Positions 51,997-63,314 of a stretch of DNA of 64,000 bases are shown here, piece by piece; position 1 is the first letter of the stretch, and the number at the start of each line of letters is the position of its first letter. The position numbers and the translations under genes were made by a program. The notes under the pieces were generated by a model that saw nothing but the letters and a program-made list of their open reading frames with translations, was not told the origin of the DNA and did not search any database. The stretch is taken from positions 558,001 to 622,000 of the forward strand of contig NC_015138.1 of the NCBI RefSeq assembly GCF_000176855.2. Direction: 5' to 3'. This DNA is from Paracidovorax avenae ATCC 19860. GTDB lineage: Bacteria; Pseudomonadota; Gammaproteobacteria; Burkholderiales; Burkholderiaceae_C.

Positions 51997-54123
51997 ATGC
52001 CCGTTTCCGCGCCCAGTCCCGCCCAGAAAGCCCTCCAGAAGCTGGGACTGTCGCGCGACATCGATCTCGCGCTGCACCTGCCCCTGCGCTACGAAGACGA
52101 AACCCGCATCACTCCGCTGCGCAACGTACGGGACGGCGACACGGCCCAGATCGAGGCCACGGTCACGGCCAGCGAAGTGCAGTTGCGCCCGCGCCGCCAG
52201 CTGGTGGTGACGGTGGACGACGGCACGGGCACCTGCGAGTTGCGCTTCTTCAGTTTCTATCCCTCGCACCAGAAGACCCTGGCGGTCGGCGCGCGCCTGC
52301 GCATCCGCGGCGAGGTCAAGGGCGGCTTCTGGGGGCGGCAGATGCTGCACCCGGCATTCCGCCTGGCGGGCGGCGAACTGCCCGCCGCCCTCACGCCGGT
52401 CTATCCGACCACGGCCGGCCTGCCCCAGCCCTATCTGCGCCGTGCCGTCGTAGGCGCCCTGCAGCGCGTGGACCTGTCCGAAACCATCCCGCCGGGCCTG
52501 GAGCCCCCGATTCCGCGGTTCCTGGGAGAGGGCGGGGGCGGCCGCTCCTGGTGGACGCTGCGCGACGCGCTCGTGTTCCTGCACCACCCCACCCCCGATG
52601 TGGCCCTGGCCACGCTGGAGGACCACAGCCACCCGGCCTGGCAGCGGCTGAAGGCCGAGGAACTGCTGGCGCAACAGCTTTCGCAGCTGGAGGCCAAGCG
52701 CGAGCGCGACCGGCTGCGCGCCCCGGTGCTGCGGCCCGTGCCGGGCGAGCAGGGCGGGCCCGCGCTGCACGAGCGCCTGCTGGCTGCGCTGCCCTTCGGC
52801 CTCACGGCTGCGCAGCAGCGCGTGTGCGCCGAGATCGCGGCCGATCTCGCCCGCCCCGTGCCCATGCACCGGCTCCTGCAGGGTGACGTGGGCTCGGGCA
52901 AGACCGTGGTGGCGGCGCTCTCTGCGGCCGTGTGCATGGATGCCGGCTGGCAGTGCGCGCTCATGGCGCCCACCGAGATCCTGGCCGAGCAGCATTTCCG
53001 CAAGCTCATCGGCTGGCTGGAGCCCCTGCTCGCGGCCAGCGGACGGCGCGTGGCCTGGCTGGCCGGCGGCCAGAAGAAGAAGGAGCGCGCCGCCATGCTG
53101 GCGCTGGTGGAAAGCGGCGAGGCGGCCCTGGTCGTGGGCACCCACGCCGTGATACAGGACCAGGTGCGCTTCCGCAACCTCGCGCTGGCCGTCATCGACG
53201 AGCAGCACCGCTTCGGCGTGGCGCAGCGTCTCGCGCTGCGCCGCAAGCTCGCCGACCAGGGCATGGAGCCGCACCTGCTGATGATGAGCGCCACGCCGAT
53301 CCCGCGCACGCTCGCCATGAGCTACTACGCCGACCTCGACGTCTCCACCATCGACGAGCTTCCCCCCGGCCGCACGCCCATCGTCACCAAGCTGATCGCC
53401 GACAGCCGCAAGGACGAGGTCATCGAGCGCATCGGCGCGCAGGTGGCCTCCGGCCGGCAGGTGTACTGGGTCTGCCCGCTCATCGAGGAGAGCGAGGCGC
53501 TGGACCTCTCCAACGCCACCGCCACCCACGTGGAACTCAGCGAGGCCCTGCAGGGCGATCCGGCGCGCGGGCAGGCCCCGGTCATGGTGGGCCTGCTGCA
53601 TTCCCGCATGCCCCCGGCCGAGAAGAAGGCCGTCATGGAGCTGTTCACCGCCGGCACCATGGGCGTGCTCGTCTCCACCACGGTGATCGAGGTGGGCGTG
53701 GACGTACCCAACGCCTCGCTCATGGTCATCGAGCATGCCGAGCGTTTCGGGCTCTCCCAGCTGCACCAGCTGCGTGGGCGCGTGGGCCGCGGATCGGCGG
53801 CCTCGGCCTGCGTGCTGCTCTACTCGACGGGCGAGGGCGGCCGGCTGGGCGAGACCGCGCGCGACCGCCTGCGGGCCATGGCCGAGACCCAGGACGGTTT
53901 CGAGATCGCGCGGCGCGACCTGGAAATCCGCGGCCCCGGCGAATTCCTCGGTGCCCGCCAGTCCGGCGCGCCGATGCTGCGCTTCGCCGATCTCGCCACC
54001 GACACTCTGTTGCTCGAATGGGCGCGCGAGACCGCCCCGCGCATGCTCGACGGGCATCCCGGCGACGCGCGCCGCCATGTGGGCCGCTGGCTCGGCGGCA
54101 AGGCCGATTACCTCAAGGCCTGA
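51997..54123 (+). CDS. recG: ATP-dependent DNA helicase RecG
   Basis: Rescues stalled forks and branch-migrates Holliday junctions. 708-aa protein with wedge/OB domain (VTVDDGTGTCELRFFSFYPS), Walker A LLQGDVGSGKTVVAALSAAV, Walker B/DEAH-type VIDEQHRFGVAQR, MSATPIPRTLAMSYYADLDV and the C-terminal QLHQLRGRVGRGSAASACVL. Start ATG 51997; TTG 51991 in frame is possible. It is divergent from the HD-GYP gene. Confidence 0.97.
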   Translation: MPVSAPSPAQKALQKLGLSRDIDLALHLPLRYEDETRITPLRNVRDGDTAQIEATVTASEVQLRPRRQLVVTVDDGTGTCELRFFSFYPSHQKTLAVGARLRIRGEVKGGFWGRQMLHPAFRLAGGELPAALTPVYPTTAGLPQPYLRRAVVGALQRVDLSETIPPGLEPPIPRFLGEGGGGRSWWTLRDALVFLHHPTPDVALATLEDHSHPAWQRLKAEELLAQQLSQLEAKRERDRLRAPVLRPVPGEQGGPALHERLLAALPFGLTAAQQRVCAEIAADLARPVPMHRLLQGDVGSGKTVVAALSAAVCMDAGWQCALMAPTEILAEQHFRKLIGWLEPLLAASGRRVAWLAGGQKKKERAAMLALVESGEAALVVGTHAVIQDQVRFRNLALAVIDEQHRFGVAQRLALRRKLADQGMEPHLLMMSATPIPRTLAMSYYADLDVSTIDELPPGRTPIVTKLIADSRKDEVIERIGAQVASGRQVYWVCPLIEESEALDLSNATATHVELSEALQGDPARGQAPVMVGLLHSRMPPAEKKAVMELFTAGTMGVLVSTTVIEVGVDVPNASLMVIEHAERFGLSQLHQLRGRVGRGSAASACVLLYSTGEGGRLGETARDRLRAMAETQDGFEIARRDLEIRGPGEFLGARQSGAPMLRFADLATDTLLLEWARETAPRMLDGHPGDARRHVGRWLGGKADYLKA

Positions 54124-54229
54124 TCCGGCAGCCCTCCATCCGTGGCAGACTTGGCGGCTTGCCTGCACCGCCCGGATTCCGTGTTGCGGGCGCACAATCG
54201 CACCTTCCGCATTGCCGACCCTTCAGACA

Positions 54230-55195
54230 ATGACCCTCACAGAACTCAAATACATCGTCGCCGTTGCACGGGAGAAGCACTTCGGCCGCGCGGCGGACGC
54301 CTGCTACGTGTCGCAGCCGACCCTCTCGGTGGCGATCAAGAAGCTCGAGGACGAGCTGGAGGTCAAGCTCTTCGAGCGCAGCGCGGGCGAGGTGTCGGTG
54401 ACACCCCTGGGCGAGGAGATCGTGCGCCAGGCCCAGAGCGTGCTGGAGCAGGCCGCGGCCATCAAGGAAATCGCCAAGCGCGGCAAGGATCCGCTGGCCG
54501 GCGTGCTCACGCTGGGCGTGATCTACACCATCGGCCCCTACCTGCTGCCCGAGCTGGTGCGGCACGCCATCGCCCGCACCCCGCAGATGCCGCTCATGCT
54601 GCAGGAGAACTTCACCGTCAAGCTGCTGGAGATGCTGCGCACCGGCGAGATCGACTGCGCCATCATGGCCGAGCCGTTCCCGGACACGGGCCTCGCCATG
54701 GCGCCGCTCTACGACGAGCCGTTCCTGGCAGCGGTCCCCTCGTCCCACCCGCTCGCCGAGCGCAGGAGCATCTCGGCCGCCGAACTCAAGAGCGAGACCA
54801 TGCTGCTGCTGGGCGCCGGCCACTGCTTCCGCGACCACGTGCTCGAGGTCTGCCCCGAGTTCGCGCGCTACGCGAGCAACGCGGAGGGCATCCGCCGCAC
54901 CTTCGAGGGCTCGTCGCTGGAAACCATCAAGCACATGGTGTCGGCCGGCATGGGCGTCACGCTGGTGCCGCGCCTGTCCGTGCCGCGCGATGCGCTGCAC
55001 ACCGGCACCAAGCGCCGCAAGAGCGACGACACCCACATCCGCTACCTGCCCATCGAGGAAGAGGACGGCAGCCCGCCGCCCATGCGCCGCGTGGTCCTGG
55101 CCTGGCGCCGCAGCTTCACGCGCTACGAGGCGATCGCGGCGCTGCGCAACGCCGTGTACGCCTGCGAGCTGCCGGGCGTGACGCGCCTGTCCTGA
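54230..55195 (+). CDS. oxyR: OxyR, peroxide-sensing LysR-type regulator
   Basis: 321-aa LysR-family protein with an N-terminal winged helix (FGRAADACYVSQPTLSVAIK). The redox cysteines are both present at Cys199 and Cys208 (GHCFRDHVLEVCPEFA), the same numbering as E. coli OxyR. Disulfide formation by peroxide activates antioxidant genes; dps lies directly downstream and is a likely target. A GAGA-loop hairpin separates the two. Confidence 0.96.
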   Translation: MTLTELKYIVAVAREKHFGRAADACYVSQPTLSVAIKKLEDELEVKLFERSAGEVSVTPLGEEIVRQAQSVLEQAAAIKEIAKRGKDPLAGVLTLGVIYTIGPYLLPELVRHAIARTPQMPLMLQENFTVKLLEMLRTGEIDCAIMAEPFPDTGLAMAPLYDEPFLAAVPSSHPLAERRSISAAELKSETMLLLGAGHCFRDHVLEVCPEFARYASNAEGIRRTFEGSSLETIKHMVSAGMGVTLVPRLSVPRDALHTGTKRRKSDDTHIRYLPIEEEDGSPPPMRRVVLAWRRSFTRYEAIAALRNAVYACELPGVTRLS

Positions 55196-55200
55196 TGCCC

Positions 55201-55218
55201 TGCGGGCGAGAGCCCGCA
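55201..55218 (+). terminator. GAGA-tetraloop hairpin between oxyR and dps
   Basis: TGCGGGC (55201-55207), GAGA loop, GCCCGCA (55212-55218), right after the oxyR stop. No T run follows, so it may be a weak or rho-assisted terminator or an mRNA-stabilising hairpin. Confidence 0.5.
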
Positions 55219-55285
55219 CCGTACCATGGGCCTGCGCGCCTGCGATACAGTTGTTTCCAGCCCATCCATCGAAGGAGTTCTTCCC

Positions 55286-55810
55286 ATGGCCAAAGCCCCC
55301 GGCAAATCTGCAGCCCGCCCGTCCACCTCCACCGCGCCGCGCATCAACATCGGCATCAGCGACAAGGACCGTGCCGCCATCGCGCAGGGCCTCTCGCGCC
55401 TGCTCGCCGACACCTACACGCTCTACCTGACCACGCACAACTTCCACTGGAACGTGACCGGTCCCATGTTCAACACGCTGCACACCATGTTCATGGGCCA
55501 GTACACCGAACTGTGGAACGCCGTGGACCCGGTGGCCGAGCGCATCCGCTCGCTGGGCCATCCCGCTCCGGGTTCGTACGCCCAGTTCGGCAAGCTCACC
55601 TCGCTGCCCGACGCGCCGGCCGAGCCCCCCCATGCGCTCGAAATGGTGCGCATTCTGGTCGAGGGCCACGAAGCCGTGGCCCGCACCGCGCGCGAACTGT
55701 TCCCCGTGGCCGACAAGGCCAGCGACGAGCCCACGGCCGACCTGCTCACGCAGCGCCTCACGGTGCACGAGCAGACCGCCTGGATGCTGCGCTCGCTGCT
55801 GGAGGACTGA
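55286..55810 (+). CDS. dps: Dps, DNA-binding ferritin-like protein
   Basis: Stores iron and shields DNA during oxidative stress or starvation. 174-aa protein with the Dps ferroxidase region: [40 protein letters not shown], and C-terminal [18 protein letters not shown]. The N-terminal ~25 residues are basic and Ser/Pro/Lys-rich (DNA-binding tail). GAAGGAG lies before ATG 55286. Confidence 0.95.
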   Translation: MAKAPGKSAARPSTSTAPRINIGISDKDRAAIAQGLSRLLADTYTLYLTTHNFHWNVTGPMFNTLHTMFMGQYTELWNAVDPVAERIRSLGHPAPGSYAQFGKLTSLPDAPAEPPHALEMVRILVEGHEAVARTARELFPVADKASDEPTADLLTQRLTVHEQTAWMLRSLLED

Positions 55811-55839
55811 GCGGCCGAAACGACCTTTCTGGCCAGCCC

Positions 55840-55864
55840 ACGCCCGCCTGTCGCGGGCGTTTTT
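55840..55864 (+). terminator. Rho-independent terminator after dps
   Basis: Perfect 8-bp stem ACGCCCGC (55840-55847) / GCGGGCGT (55853-55860), 5-nt loop, followed by TTTT. It lies just before ubiA. Confidence 0.9.
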
Positions 55865-55882
55865 CATTCCCGCCGTCCGCCC

Positions 55883-56770
55883 ATGCAGAGCACCGCACCG
55901 CACCGTCCCCCCCAGCCCTCGCGCCTGGCGCTGTACCTCGACCTGATCCGCTGGAGCCGGCCCGCCGGCTGGCTGCTGCTGCTCTGGCCCACGCTGTCGG
56001 CCCTGTGGATCGCGGCCGGGGGCTTCCCGGGCTGGCACCTGCTGGCCGTCTTCATCCTGGGCACCATCCTCATGCGCAGTGCGGGATGCTGCGTGAACGA
56101 TGTTGCCGACCGTGATTTCGACCGGCACGTCAAGCGCACCGCGCAGCGCCCCGTCACCAGCGGTGCCGTGTCGGTGCGCGAGGCCCTGGCCGTGGGCGCG
56201 GTGCTGGCCCTCGTGTCGTTCGGCCTGGTGCTCACCACCAATGCGGCCACCGTCGCGTGGTCGCTGCCCGCGCTGGCCGTCACCATCGCCTACCCCTTCG
56301 CCAAGCGCTTCGTCTCCATGCCCCAGGCCGTGCTCGGCGTGGCCTTCAGCATGGGCATCCCGATGGCCTTCACCGCGGTGGGTGGCAGCGTGACGCCGCT
56401 GGCTGCCTGGCTGGTGCTGGGCAACCTCTGCTGGGTGCTGGCCTACGACACCGAATACGCCATGGTGGACCGCGACGACGACCTGAAGATCGGCATGAAG
56501 ACCTCGGCGATCACCCTGGGGCGCCACGACGTGCGGGCCGTGATGGCCTTCTACCTGGCCTTCGTGGCGCTCTGGGCCTGGGCGCTGGCGCCCTTCGGCC
56601 TGGGCTGGCCCCTGCATGCCGCGCTGGCCGCCATGCTGCTCCAGGTGGCATGGCACTGGCGCCTCATCCGGCACCGCACCCGCGAGGGGTGCTTTCGCGC
56701 ATTCACCAGCAACCACTGGCTGGGCTTCACGCTGTTCGCGGGCATCGTGGCAGGGTTCGCGCTGCGCTGA
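55883..56770 (+). CDS. ubiA: 4-Hydroxybenzoate polyprenyltransferase
   Basis: Prenylates 4-hydroxybenzoate in ubiquinone synthesis; integral inner-membrane protein. 295 aa with about eight hydrophobic segments, the Asp-rich motif [20 protein letters not shown] (about residues 70-89), and the second motif [22 protein letters not shown] 55883 lies just after the dps terminator. Convergent with the ChbG-type gene. Confidence 0.95.
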   Translation: MQSTAPHRPPQPSRLALYLDLIRWSRPAGWLLLLWPTLSALWIAAGGFPGWHLLAVFILGTILMRSAGCCVNDVADRDFDRHVKRTAQRPVTSGAVSVREALAVGAVLALVSFGLVLTTNAATVAWSLPALAVTIAYPFAKRFVSMPQAVLGVAFSMGIPMAFTAVGGSVTPLAAWLVLGNLCWVLAYDTEYAMVDRDDDLKIGMKTSAITLGRHDVRAVMAFYLAFVALWAWALAPFGLGWPLHAALAAMLLQVAWHWRLIRHRTREGCFRAFTSNHWLGFTLFAGIVAGFALR

Positions 56771-56787
56771 TCCGGCCCGGCGGGCTG

Positions 56788-57600
56788 CTACGGCGCGAAC
56801 GGCCCTTGCTGCACATGCCGGCCGCTGCGCCGCAGCAGTTCGCCGAAGGCCTCGGACATCAGGTAGGCGAACTCCACCGGCCGTTGCGCGCCGATGGCAT
56901 CGCCATGCACTACGTCCGTGGCTGGATGGCACATCAACAGCCCGCCCTCCGGCAGGTGCGGCAGCCACTTCGCCATGTGCGCTCCGTAGGCCGCGGCATC
57001 GGGCGCATCGAACCCATAGACCCCGCCGAACCCCGGGTTCATCGCCAGCCCCGCCCGGCGCCAGCGCCGCGTGGCCGTCCAGCCGCCGAGCATGGCGATG
57101 ATGGATGCCTTCGGCTGGCGCCACAGTCCAGGGGCGGGCGCGGTGGAGCGCACCCAGGGGCATTCGTGGGGCGCATAGCGGGCCTGCAGTTCGGCCAGCA
57201 GCGCTTCCCGCGCGCGGGGCAACTGGTGCACATGCTGGTGGCCATCGACGAAGTCGGGCGGCGTGCCCGTCTCCCGCTCGAAGGCGTCGAACTGCGCGCG
57301 CCAGGCAGCCCGCAGTGACGCGGCGGACAGCTGGCGCGCGTATGCCCGCAGAATCACCTCTCCCAGGGGACGGGCGCCGGAGTGCGCGCCTCCGTGGGCT
57401 TCGGTCAGGTTGAAATGCAGGCCCGTGGCCAGGCGGGGACGCAGATGCGCGAGGCGGCGCGCCGCTGCGGGCCATTGGGGCGATGTCGTCATGCAGCCGG
57501 TGGCGGAAAGGCGGCCTGCCAGTACGAGTTGTTCCACCGCTGCATCCACCAGTGGATGCAGCGCATAGTCATCCGCGCACAGGACGACGGCGCGGGTCAC
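56788..57600 (-). CDS. ChbG/HpnK (YdjC)-family carbohydrate deacetylase
   Basis: 270-aa protein likely starting at GTG 57600 (GTGA overlap with the GtrA-like gene). Family motifs: VVLCADDYALHPLVDAAVEQ (metal-binding Asp pair), TGLHFNLTEAHGG (His-x-Asn) and DFVDGHQHVHQLPRAREALL (His pair). It probably removes acetyl groups from an N-acetylated sugar, perhaps on a lipid-linked glycan, given the GtrA and GT83 neighbours. Confidence 0.88.
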   Translation of the reverse strand: MTRAVVLCADDYALHPLVDAAVEQLVLAGRLSATGCMTTSPQWPAAARRLAHLRPRLATGLHFNLTEAHGGAHSGARPLGEVILRAYARQLSAASLRAAWRAQFDAFERETGTPPDFVDGHQHVHQLPRAREALLAELQARYAPHECPWVRSTAPAPGLWRQPKASIIAMLGGWTATRRWRRAGLAMNPGFGGVYGFDAPDAAAYGAHMAKWLPHLPEGGLLMCHPATDVVHGDAIGAQRPVEFAYLMSEAFGELLRRSGRHVQQGPFAP

Positions 57601-58028
57601 GTCCGTGGACCCGAGGGGTTCTTGAACGCCCAGGACTTGCTCAGCAGGAACGTGCCCGTGGCCACCAGAACCAGCACGCCGACCAGGCTCCAGGCGTAGT
57701 GCCAGTCCAGGGCATGCAGGGCGACGAAGTACAGCAGCTCGTTGGCGGCGAAGGACAGGCTGGCGACCGCGAAATAGCGCGCCATCACCGCGGGGCCCTT
57801 GGCCCGGGCGCTGGCGAACGTCAGCAAGGCATGGCCGTTGTAGCTGACGGAAAAAGCCACCAGGAACGCGAACACGTTGGCAGCCAGCGGCGCCATGCCG
57901 GCGAGCGCCACCAGAGAAACTGCCACGGCAAGGTGCGTGGCGGCGGCAGCACCGCCCACCAGGACGAACTGAAGCTCCTGCGGCAGGTGCCGCAACACGG
58001 CAAGAAGGGTATGCAGCGTCTGGTTCAC
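57597..58028 (-). CDS. GtrA-family membrane protein
   Basis: 143-aa protein with four membrane segments (FVLVGGAAAATHLAVAVSLV; AANVFAFLVAFSVSYNGHAL; and two more) and the GtrA-like end FLLSKSWAFKNP. GtrA proteins are thought to flip polyprenyl-phosphate-linked sugars. It sits in a minus-strand operon with the GT83-type transferase and the ChbG-type deacetylase. Confidence 0.88.
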   Translation of the reverse strand: MNQTLHTLLAVLRHLPQELQFVLVGGAAAATHLAVAVSLVALAGMAPLAANVFAFLVAFSVSYNGHALLTFASARAKGPAVMARYFAVASLSFAANELLYFVALHALDWHYAWSLVGVLVLVATGTFLLSKSWAFKNPSGPRT

Positions 58029-58195
58029 GACCGCTCTCGCGCCAGAGGGGCACGGTCTTCGCCGCGTGCCGCCAGGCCGGTCAGGCGCCTCCCGAATGCA
58101 CTGCAGGACTGTCCAGCGGTCCTGGCGCCAACAGACAGGCAGTCATTCCTGCCGCCGCGGGAGGCGATGAGGATGTCGGAGAGAGAAGCCGTCAT
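58025..58195 (-). CDS. Possible 56-aa ORF coupled to the GtrA-like gene
   Basis: Begins MTASLSDILIASRGGRNDCL and overlaps the GtrA start by ATGA; otherwise Arg/Ala-rich with no recognised motif. It fills the 190-base gap after the GT83 gene. It may be a genuine small gene, a leader, or chance. Low confidence. Confidence 0.3.
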   Translation of the reverse strand: MTASLSDILIASRGGRNDCLSVGARTAGQSCSAFGRRLTGLAARGEDRAPLARERS

Positions 58196-58218
58196 GTCAG
58201 CATTTCCGGTATTCGAGG

Positions 58219-59736
58219 TTAGCGGGCACATGCTTTGGGCACATAGGCGCGCCAATGCATGGTGAGTGGTGCTTCGGCGCCCCGGTACGGCCAGCGCACC
58301 TGCACCTGTCCCTGCTGCATGCGCATCCCGGGGGCGGTGTCCAGTTCTTCGAGCAGAGCCGGCACCGGGGGCTGGTCGCCCAGACCGATCCACAGTGTGC
58401 CATTCGACCGGAGGCGCTCGAGCGTGATCCACGGAGAGAATCGGTCGTCTCCGGTGATGAACACCGACGGCCGGTCGGGCAACTGCGCCGCCACCAGGCC
58501 GGTGGCCCAATAGTCGCCCGAGACGGAATCCAGCGGGCAACGCGAATGCGCCTCCCACAGCGTCTGCGCCTGCTGTGCGACCGCTGCCTGGGGCCAGTCC
58601 GTGCGCGCCGGGCGCTTGCGCCACTGCGCCCCATAGGCCAGGAACACGCCGGTCAGCACGGAAACCAGCACCAACCACACCGCCAAGCCGCGCAGCAGCC
58701 GTGGCCGCAGGGCCGGCAGCCAGGCTTCGGGCAGCCACGCTGCCACGAGCAGGCCGCTGTACACCCACATGGGCACGCCCCACATGTCGCGCAGCCGCAG
58801 CCCCAGCACGATGCCCAGTGCGCAGGCCAGCAGGCACGGGCCCAGTGCCAGGACGAGCAGGTAGCCCGGCATGCGGGCCTGCAGTCGCCATGCGCCGGGA
58901 GGTGCGTCCGCGGCACGCTGCCCGCGCGTGTTCCACAGCGCCGCAAGCATGATCAGCGCCAGGGGCAGGTGGTTCAGCAACTGCGTCGCCAGGAACGACA
59001 ATGCATCCAGCCGGGCCGCGATGGGGCCGGCGCCTTCGACGGAGGCGCGGCCTTTGGCATATGCCATGGGCAGCCAGCCGGACTCCCGCAGCCACTGCAG
59101 GTGCGGGGCGAACACCAGCAGCATCGCCGCCAGCGCGAGCCATGGCCCCGGGCCCGCCAGCACCCGGCGCGCGGGCGTCAGCAGCAGGTACAGCGCCAGC
59201 GCCGCCAGCAACAGGCCGACGGAATACTTCGTGAGCAGGCCCAGGCCCGCCACGATGCCCAGGAGCAGCCAGTGCCGCAGCCGGCCCTCCTGCAGCGCCG
59301 CCAGCAGGCAGTAACCCGTCGCCGCCCACAGCGGCATCTGCGCGATGTTGTGGTTGAACTCCAGCGCCGGCCGGGTGTAGTACGCCACCCCCATGGTCAG
59401 CAGCGTGCCCAGCAGGGCGCGCTCGCGCGACACCAGGCGGCACCCCGTGATCCACACCAGCCACAGCGTGGCCGCGATGAACAGCTGGCTCAACAGGAAC
59501 GGCCCGACGCGGCCCAGTGCGCGATACGACAGCTCCAGCAACCAGGGGGCTAGCGGCGGGTGCTTGTAGTAGCCCCACTCCCATTCCCGCCCCCAGGACA
59601 GGCTCTCCACCACGTCCAGCGGCAGGCTGTGGCTCAGCAGGGGCGGCAGCAGCGACCATGCGAGGACGTAGAGCCCCGCCAGCAGTGCGAGGGCTCTATG
59701 GGAATTGCTGGGCGGGACGGTAGTGGCGATGGGCAT
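58219..59736 (-). CDS. GT83/ArnT-like membrane glycosyltransferase
   Basis: 505-aa protein with about 11-12 membrane segments. The periplasmic loop of ArnT/PMT type is visible near the N-terminus (LPLDVVESLSWGREWEWGYY, then KHPPLAPWLLE), plus YYTRPALEFNHNIAQMPLWA. The C-terminus is a periplasmic domain (SVFITGDDRFSPWITLERL). It likely transfers a sugar from polyprenyl phosphate to lipid A or another surface glycan. Start ATG 59736. Confidence 0.88.
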   Translation of the reverse strand: MPIATTVPPSNSHRALALLAGLYVLAWSLLPPLLSHSLPLDVVESLSWGREWEWGYYKHPPLAPWLLELSYRALGRVGPFLLSQLFIAATLWLVWITGCRLVSRERALLGTLLTMGVAYYTRPALEFNHNIAQMPLWAATGYCLLAALQEGRLRHWLLLGIVAGLGLLTKYSVGLLLAALALYLLLTPARRVLAGPGPWLALAAMLLVFAPHLQWLRESGWLPMAYAKGRASVEGAGPIAARLDALSFLATQLLNHLPLALIMLAALWNTRGQRAADAPPGAWRLQARMPGYLLVLALGPCLLACALGIVLGLRLRDMWGVPMWVYSGLLVAAWLPEAWLPALRPRLLRGLAVWLVLVSVLTGVFLAYGAQWRKRPARTDWPQAAVAQQAQTLWEAHSRCPLDSVSGDYWATGLVAAQLPDRPSVFITGDDRFSPWITLERLRSNGTLWIGLGDQPPVPALLEELDTAPGMRMQQGQVQVRWPYRGAEAPLTMHWRAYVPKACAR

Positions 59737-59832
59737 GCAGGCAGGCGCGGCGGGTTCTGGCGAAATAACCTGCGATTGTAAAAGTTGCAACACCCTCAGG
59801 TGCCGCCTGCGGTGCCGGCCGTCCCACCATGG

Positions 59833-60675
59833 TCACCTTCCGAACTCGTCTCCCAGTTCGCGGGCCCGTGCCTGCGCGGCCTTCATCGCGCGGATGAACT
59901 GCTCCGGCAGGCCGGCCTGCTCCATCGACTGGACGGCCGCGAAGGTGGTGCCGCCCTTGGAGGTCACGCGCTGGCGCAGCACCGCGGGCGATTCGTCCGA
60001 GCGGCGCGCCAGTTCCGACGCCCCCGTGAACGTGCCCACGGCCAGCTGGTGCGCCTGCTCGGGCGCGAGGCCCATCTCCACCCCCGCCTGCGCCATCGCC
60101 TCCAGGAACAGGAAGACATAGGCCGGGCCCGATCCCGACAGCGCGGTCACGGCGTCGAGCTGCGGCTCCTCGTCCACCCAGAGCAGCTCGCCCGTGGACG
60201 CCAGCACCTGCTGCACGGCGGCGCGCTGCGCGGGGCTCACCTGCGGGCGGGCATACAGCGCCGTCATGCCGCGTCCGATCAGCGCAGGCGTGTTGGGCAT
60301 GGCGCGCACCACGCATTCCGAGCCCAGCCAGGCGGCGATGCTATCCGACCGGATCCCGGCGGCCACGCTGAGGTGCACCGCATTCGCCGTGTAGGGGCGT
60401 GCCTGCTGCGCGGCCTCCTTGAACGTCTGGGGCTTGACAGCCCACACCACCACGCCGGCGCGCTCCAGGGCCGTCCCGGCCTCCGGCAGGGCCTCGATGC
60501 CGTGGTGCGCGCGCAGGGCGGCCCGCGCTTCCTCCCAGGGCTCGACCACCTCGATGGCGGAGGCCGGCATGCCCTGCCGGATCAGTCCGCCGATGATGGC
60601 GCTGGCCATGTTGCCGCCGCCGATGAAGGCGATCGCGGATTGGTCGGATGCGGGGAGGGGGGTGTCGGGCGTCAT
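59833..60675 (-). CDS. proC: Pyrroline-5-carboxylate reductase
   Basis: Last step of proline synthesis (NADPH-dependent). 280 aa with the Rossmann start IAFIGGGNMASAIIGGLIRQ, VVWAVKPQTFKEAAQQ, VRAMPNTPALIGRGMTALYA and the C-terminal signature TALSGSGPAYVFLFLEAMAQ. Start MTPDTPLP at 60675 chosen over a longer frame reaching glpK. Confidence 0.95.
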   Translation of the reverse strand: MTPDTPLPASDQSAIAFIGGGNMASAIIGGLIRQGMPASAIEVVEPWEEARAALRAHHGIEALPEAGTALERAGVVVWAVKPQTFKEAAQQARPYTANAVHLSVAAGIRSDSIAAWLGSECVVRAMPNTPALIGRGMTALYARPQVSPAQRAAVQQVLASTGELLWVDEEPQLDAVTALSGSGPAYVFLFLEAMAQAGVEMGLAPEQAHQLAVGTFTGASELARRSDESPAVLRQRVTSKGGTTFAAVQSMEQAGLPEQFIRAMKAAQARARELGDEFGR

Positions 60676-60781
60676 GCGTGCGAAAGGGCGTGGGGCCGGC
60701 GGGCGGCCCGTGGAAGAGGGGAAGGCCCGCAGCGGAGCGTCGCCGCAGGCCGCGGCACCGGATGGTAGCGCTTCCTTCCGG

Positions 60782-62302
<1,521 letters not shown>

Positions 62303-62345
62303 GGCGTCCGGAGGGTATGCGGTGTTGGAAGAGGGAAGGGCGGCC

Positions 62346-63110
62346 TCACGCCGCCACGTCGAGTTCGACCCCGGCGTCGCGCAGCAGGGCAGGGAAGGGA
62401 TCGGGCGGGGCCGCGTCCGTGAACATCCGGTCGATCTGCGCCAGCGTGGCCACCTGCACCATCGCGGGCCGGTCGAACTTGCTGTGGTCCGCGGCCAGCC
62501 ACACCTCGCGGGCCTGGGCGATGATGGTCTGCGCCACCTTCACCTCGCGCAGGTCGAAGTCGCGCAGCGAGCCGTCCGGCTCGATGCCGGAGATCCCGAT
62601 CAGCGCGATGTCCACCTTGAACTGGCGGATGAAGTCCACCGCTGCCTCGCCCACGATGCCGCGGTCCCGCGCTCGCACCACGCCGCCAGCCACGATCACC
62701 TCGCACTGCGGATTGCCCGCCAGGATCGCTGCCACGTTCAGGTTGTTGGTGATCACGCGCAGCCCCTGGTGGTGCAGCAGCGCCCGTGCGATCGCCTCGG
62801 TGGTGGTGCCGATGTTCAGGATCAGGGAGCAGTTGTGCGGCACGGCCTCGGCCACGGCCCGCGCGATGCGCGCCTTGCCTTCGGCATGCAGCGTCTCCCG
62901 CTGCGTGTGCCCCAGGTTCTCCGTGGTGGAGCTCGGCACGCGCACCCCGCCGTGGAACCGCAACAGCAATCCACTGTCGGCCAGCCGCTGGATGTCGCGC
63001 CGGACGGTCTGCAGCGTCACGCCCAGCGTTTCCGCGAGCTGTTCGACGGTGGCCGTTCTGCGGGTGCGGACTTCTTCGAGAAGCAGGAGCTGTCGGGGGT
63101 TCGTGTTCAC
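62346..63110 (-). CDS. glpR: GlpR, DeoR-family repressor of glycerol genes
   Basis: 254-aa repressor probably released by glycerol-3-phosphate. N-terminal DeoR helix-turn-helix ([20 protein letters not shown], then RDIQRL). Sensor domain with [20 protein letters not shown] and [20 protein letters not shown]. The most likely start is GTG 63110 ([14 protein letters not shown]); the frame extends upstream without a better ATG. Divergent from the ABC ATPase gene across an AT-rich operator-like region. Confidence 0.9.
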   Translation of the reverse strand: MNTNPRQLLLLEEVRTRRTATVEQLAETLGVTLQTVRRDIQRLADSGLLLRFHGGVRVPSSTTENLGHTQRETLHAEGKARIARAVAEAVPHNCSLILNIGTTTEAIARALLHHQGLRVITNNLNVAAILAGNPQCEVIVAGGVVRARDRGIVGEAAVDFIRQFKVDIALIGISGIEPDGSLRDFDLREVKVAQTIIAQAREVWLAADHSKFDRPAMVQVATLAQIDRMFTDAAPPDPFPALLRDAGVELDVAA

Positions 63111-63314
63111 GCGAAAAGGGGAAGAGGGCTGTGCCTTGACTTTAAAACGAACGAAAAGGAAAAAACCGAGGGTAAACCTGGAGGTGAACCGAATCAAAAA
63201 GAACAAAAATGAACGAAACCGAAACGTATTGGTGCATTGGATGCGCGTTTCGGCAAAGAAAGAACACGCAGGCTGCGAAGTCCTGCGGCTCCAGACAACA
63301 CGAAAGGTGCGGGG
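63111..63314. promoter_or_regulatory. AT-rich divergent glpR/glpS promoter region
   Basis: 204 bases without a gene, strikingly A-rich, containing several GAACGAAA/ACGAA-type elements (around 63149-63156 and 63210-63222) that could be GlpR operators in both directions. Exact operators cannot be fixed by eye. Confidence 0.5.
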
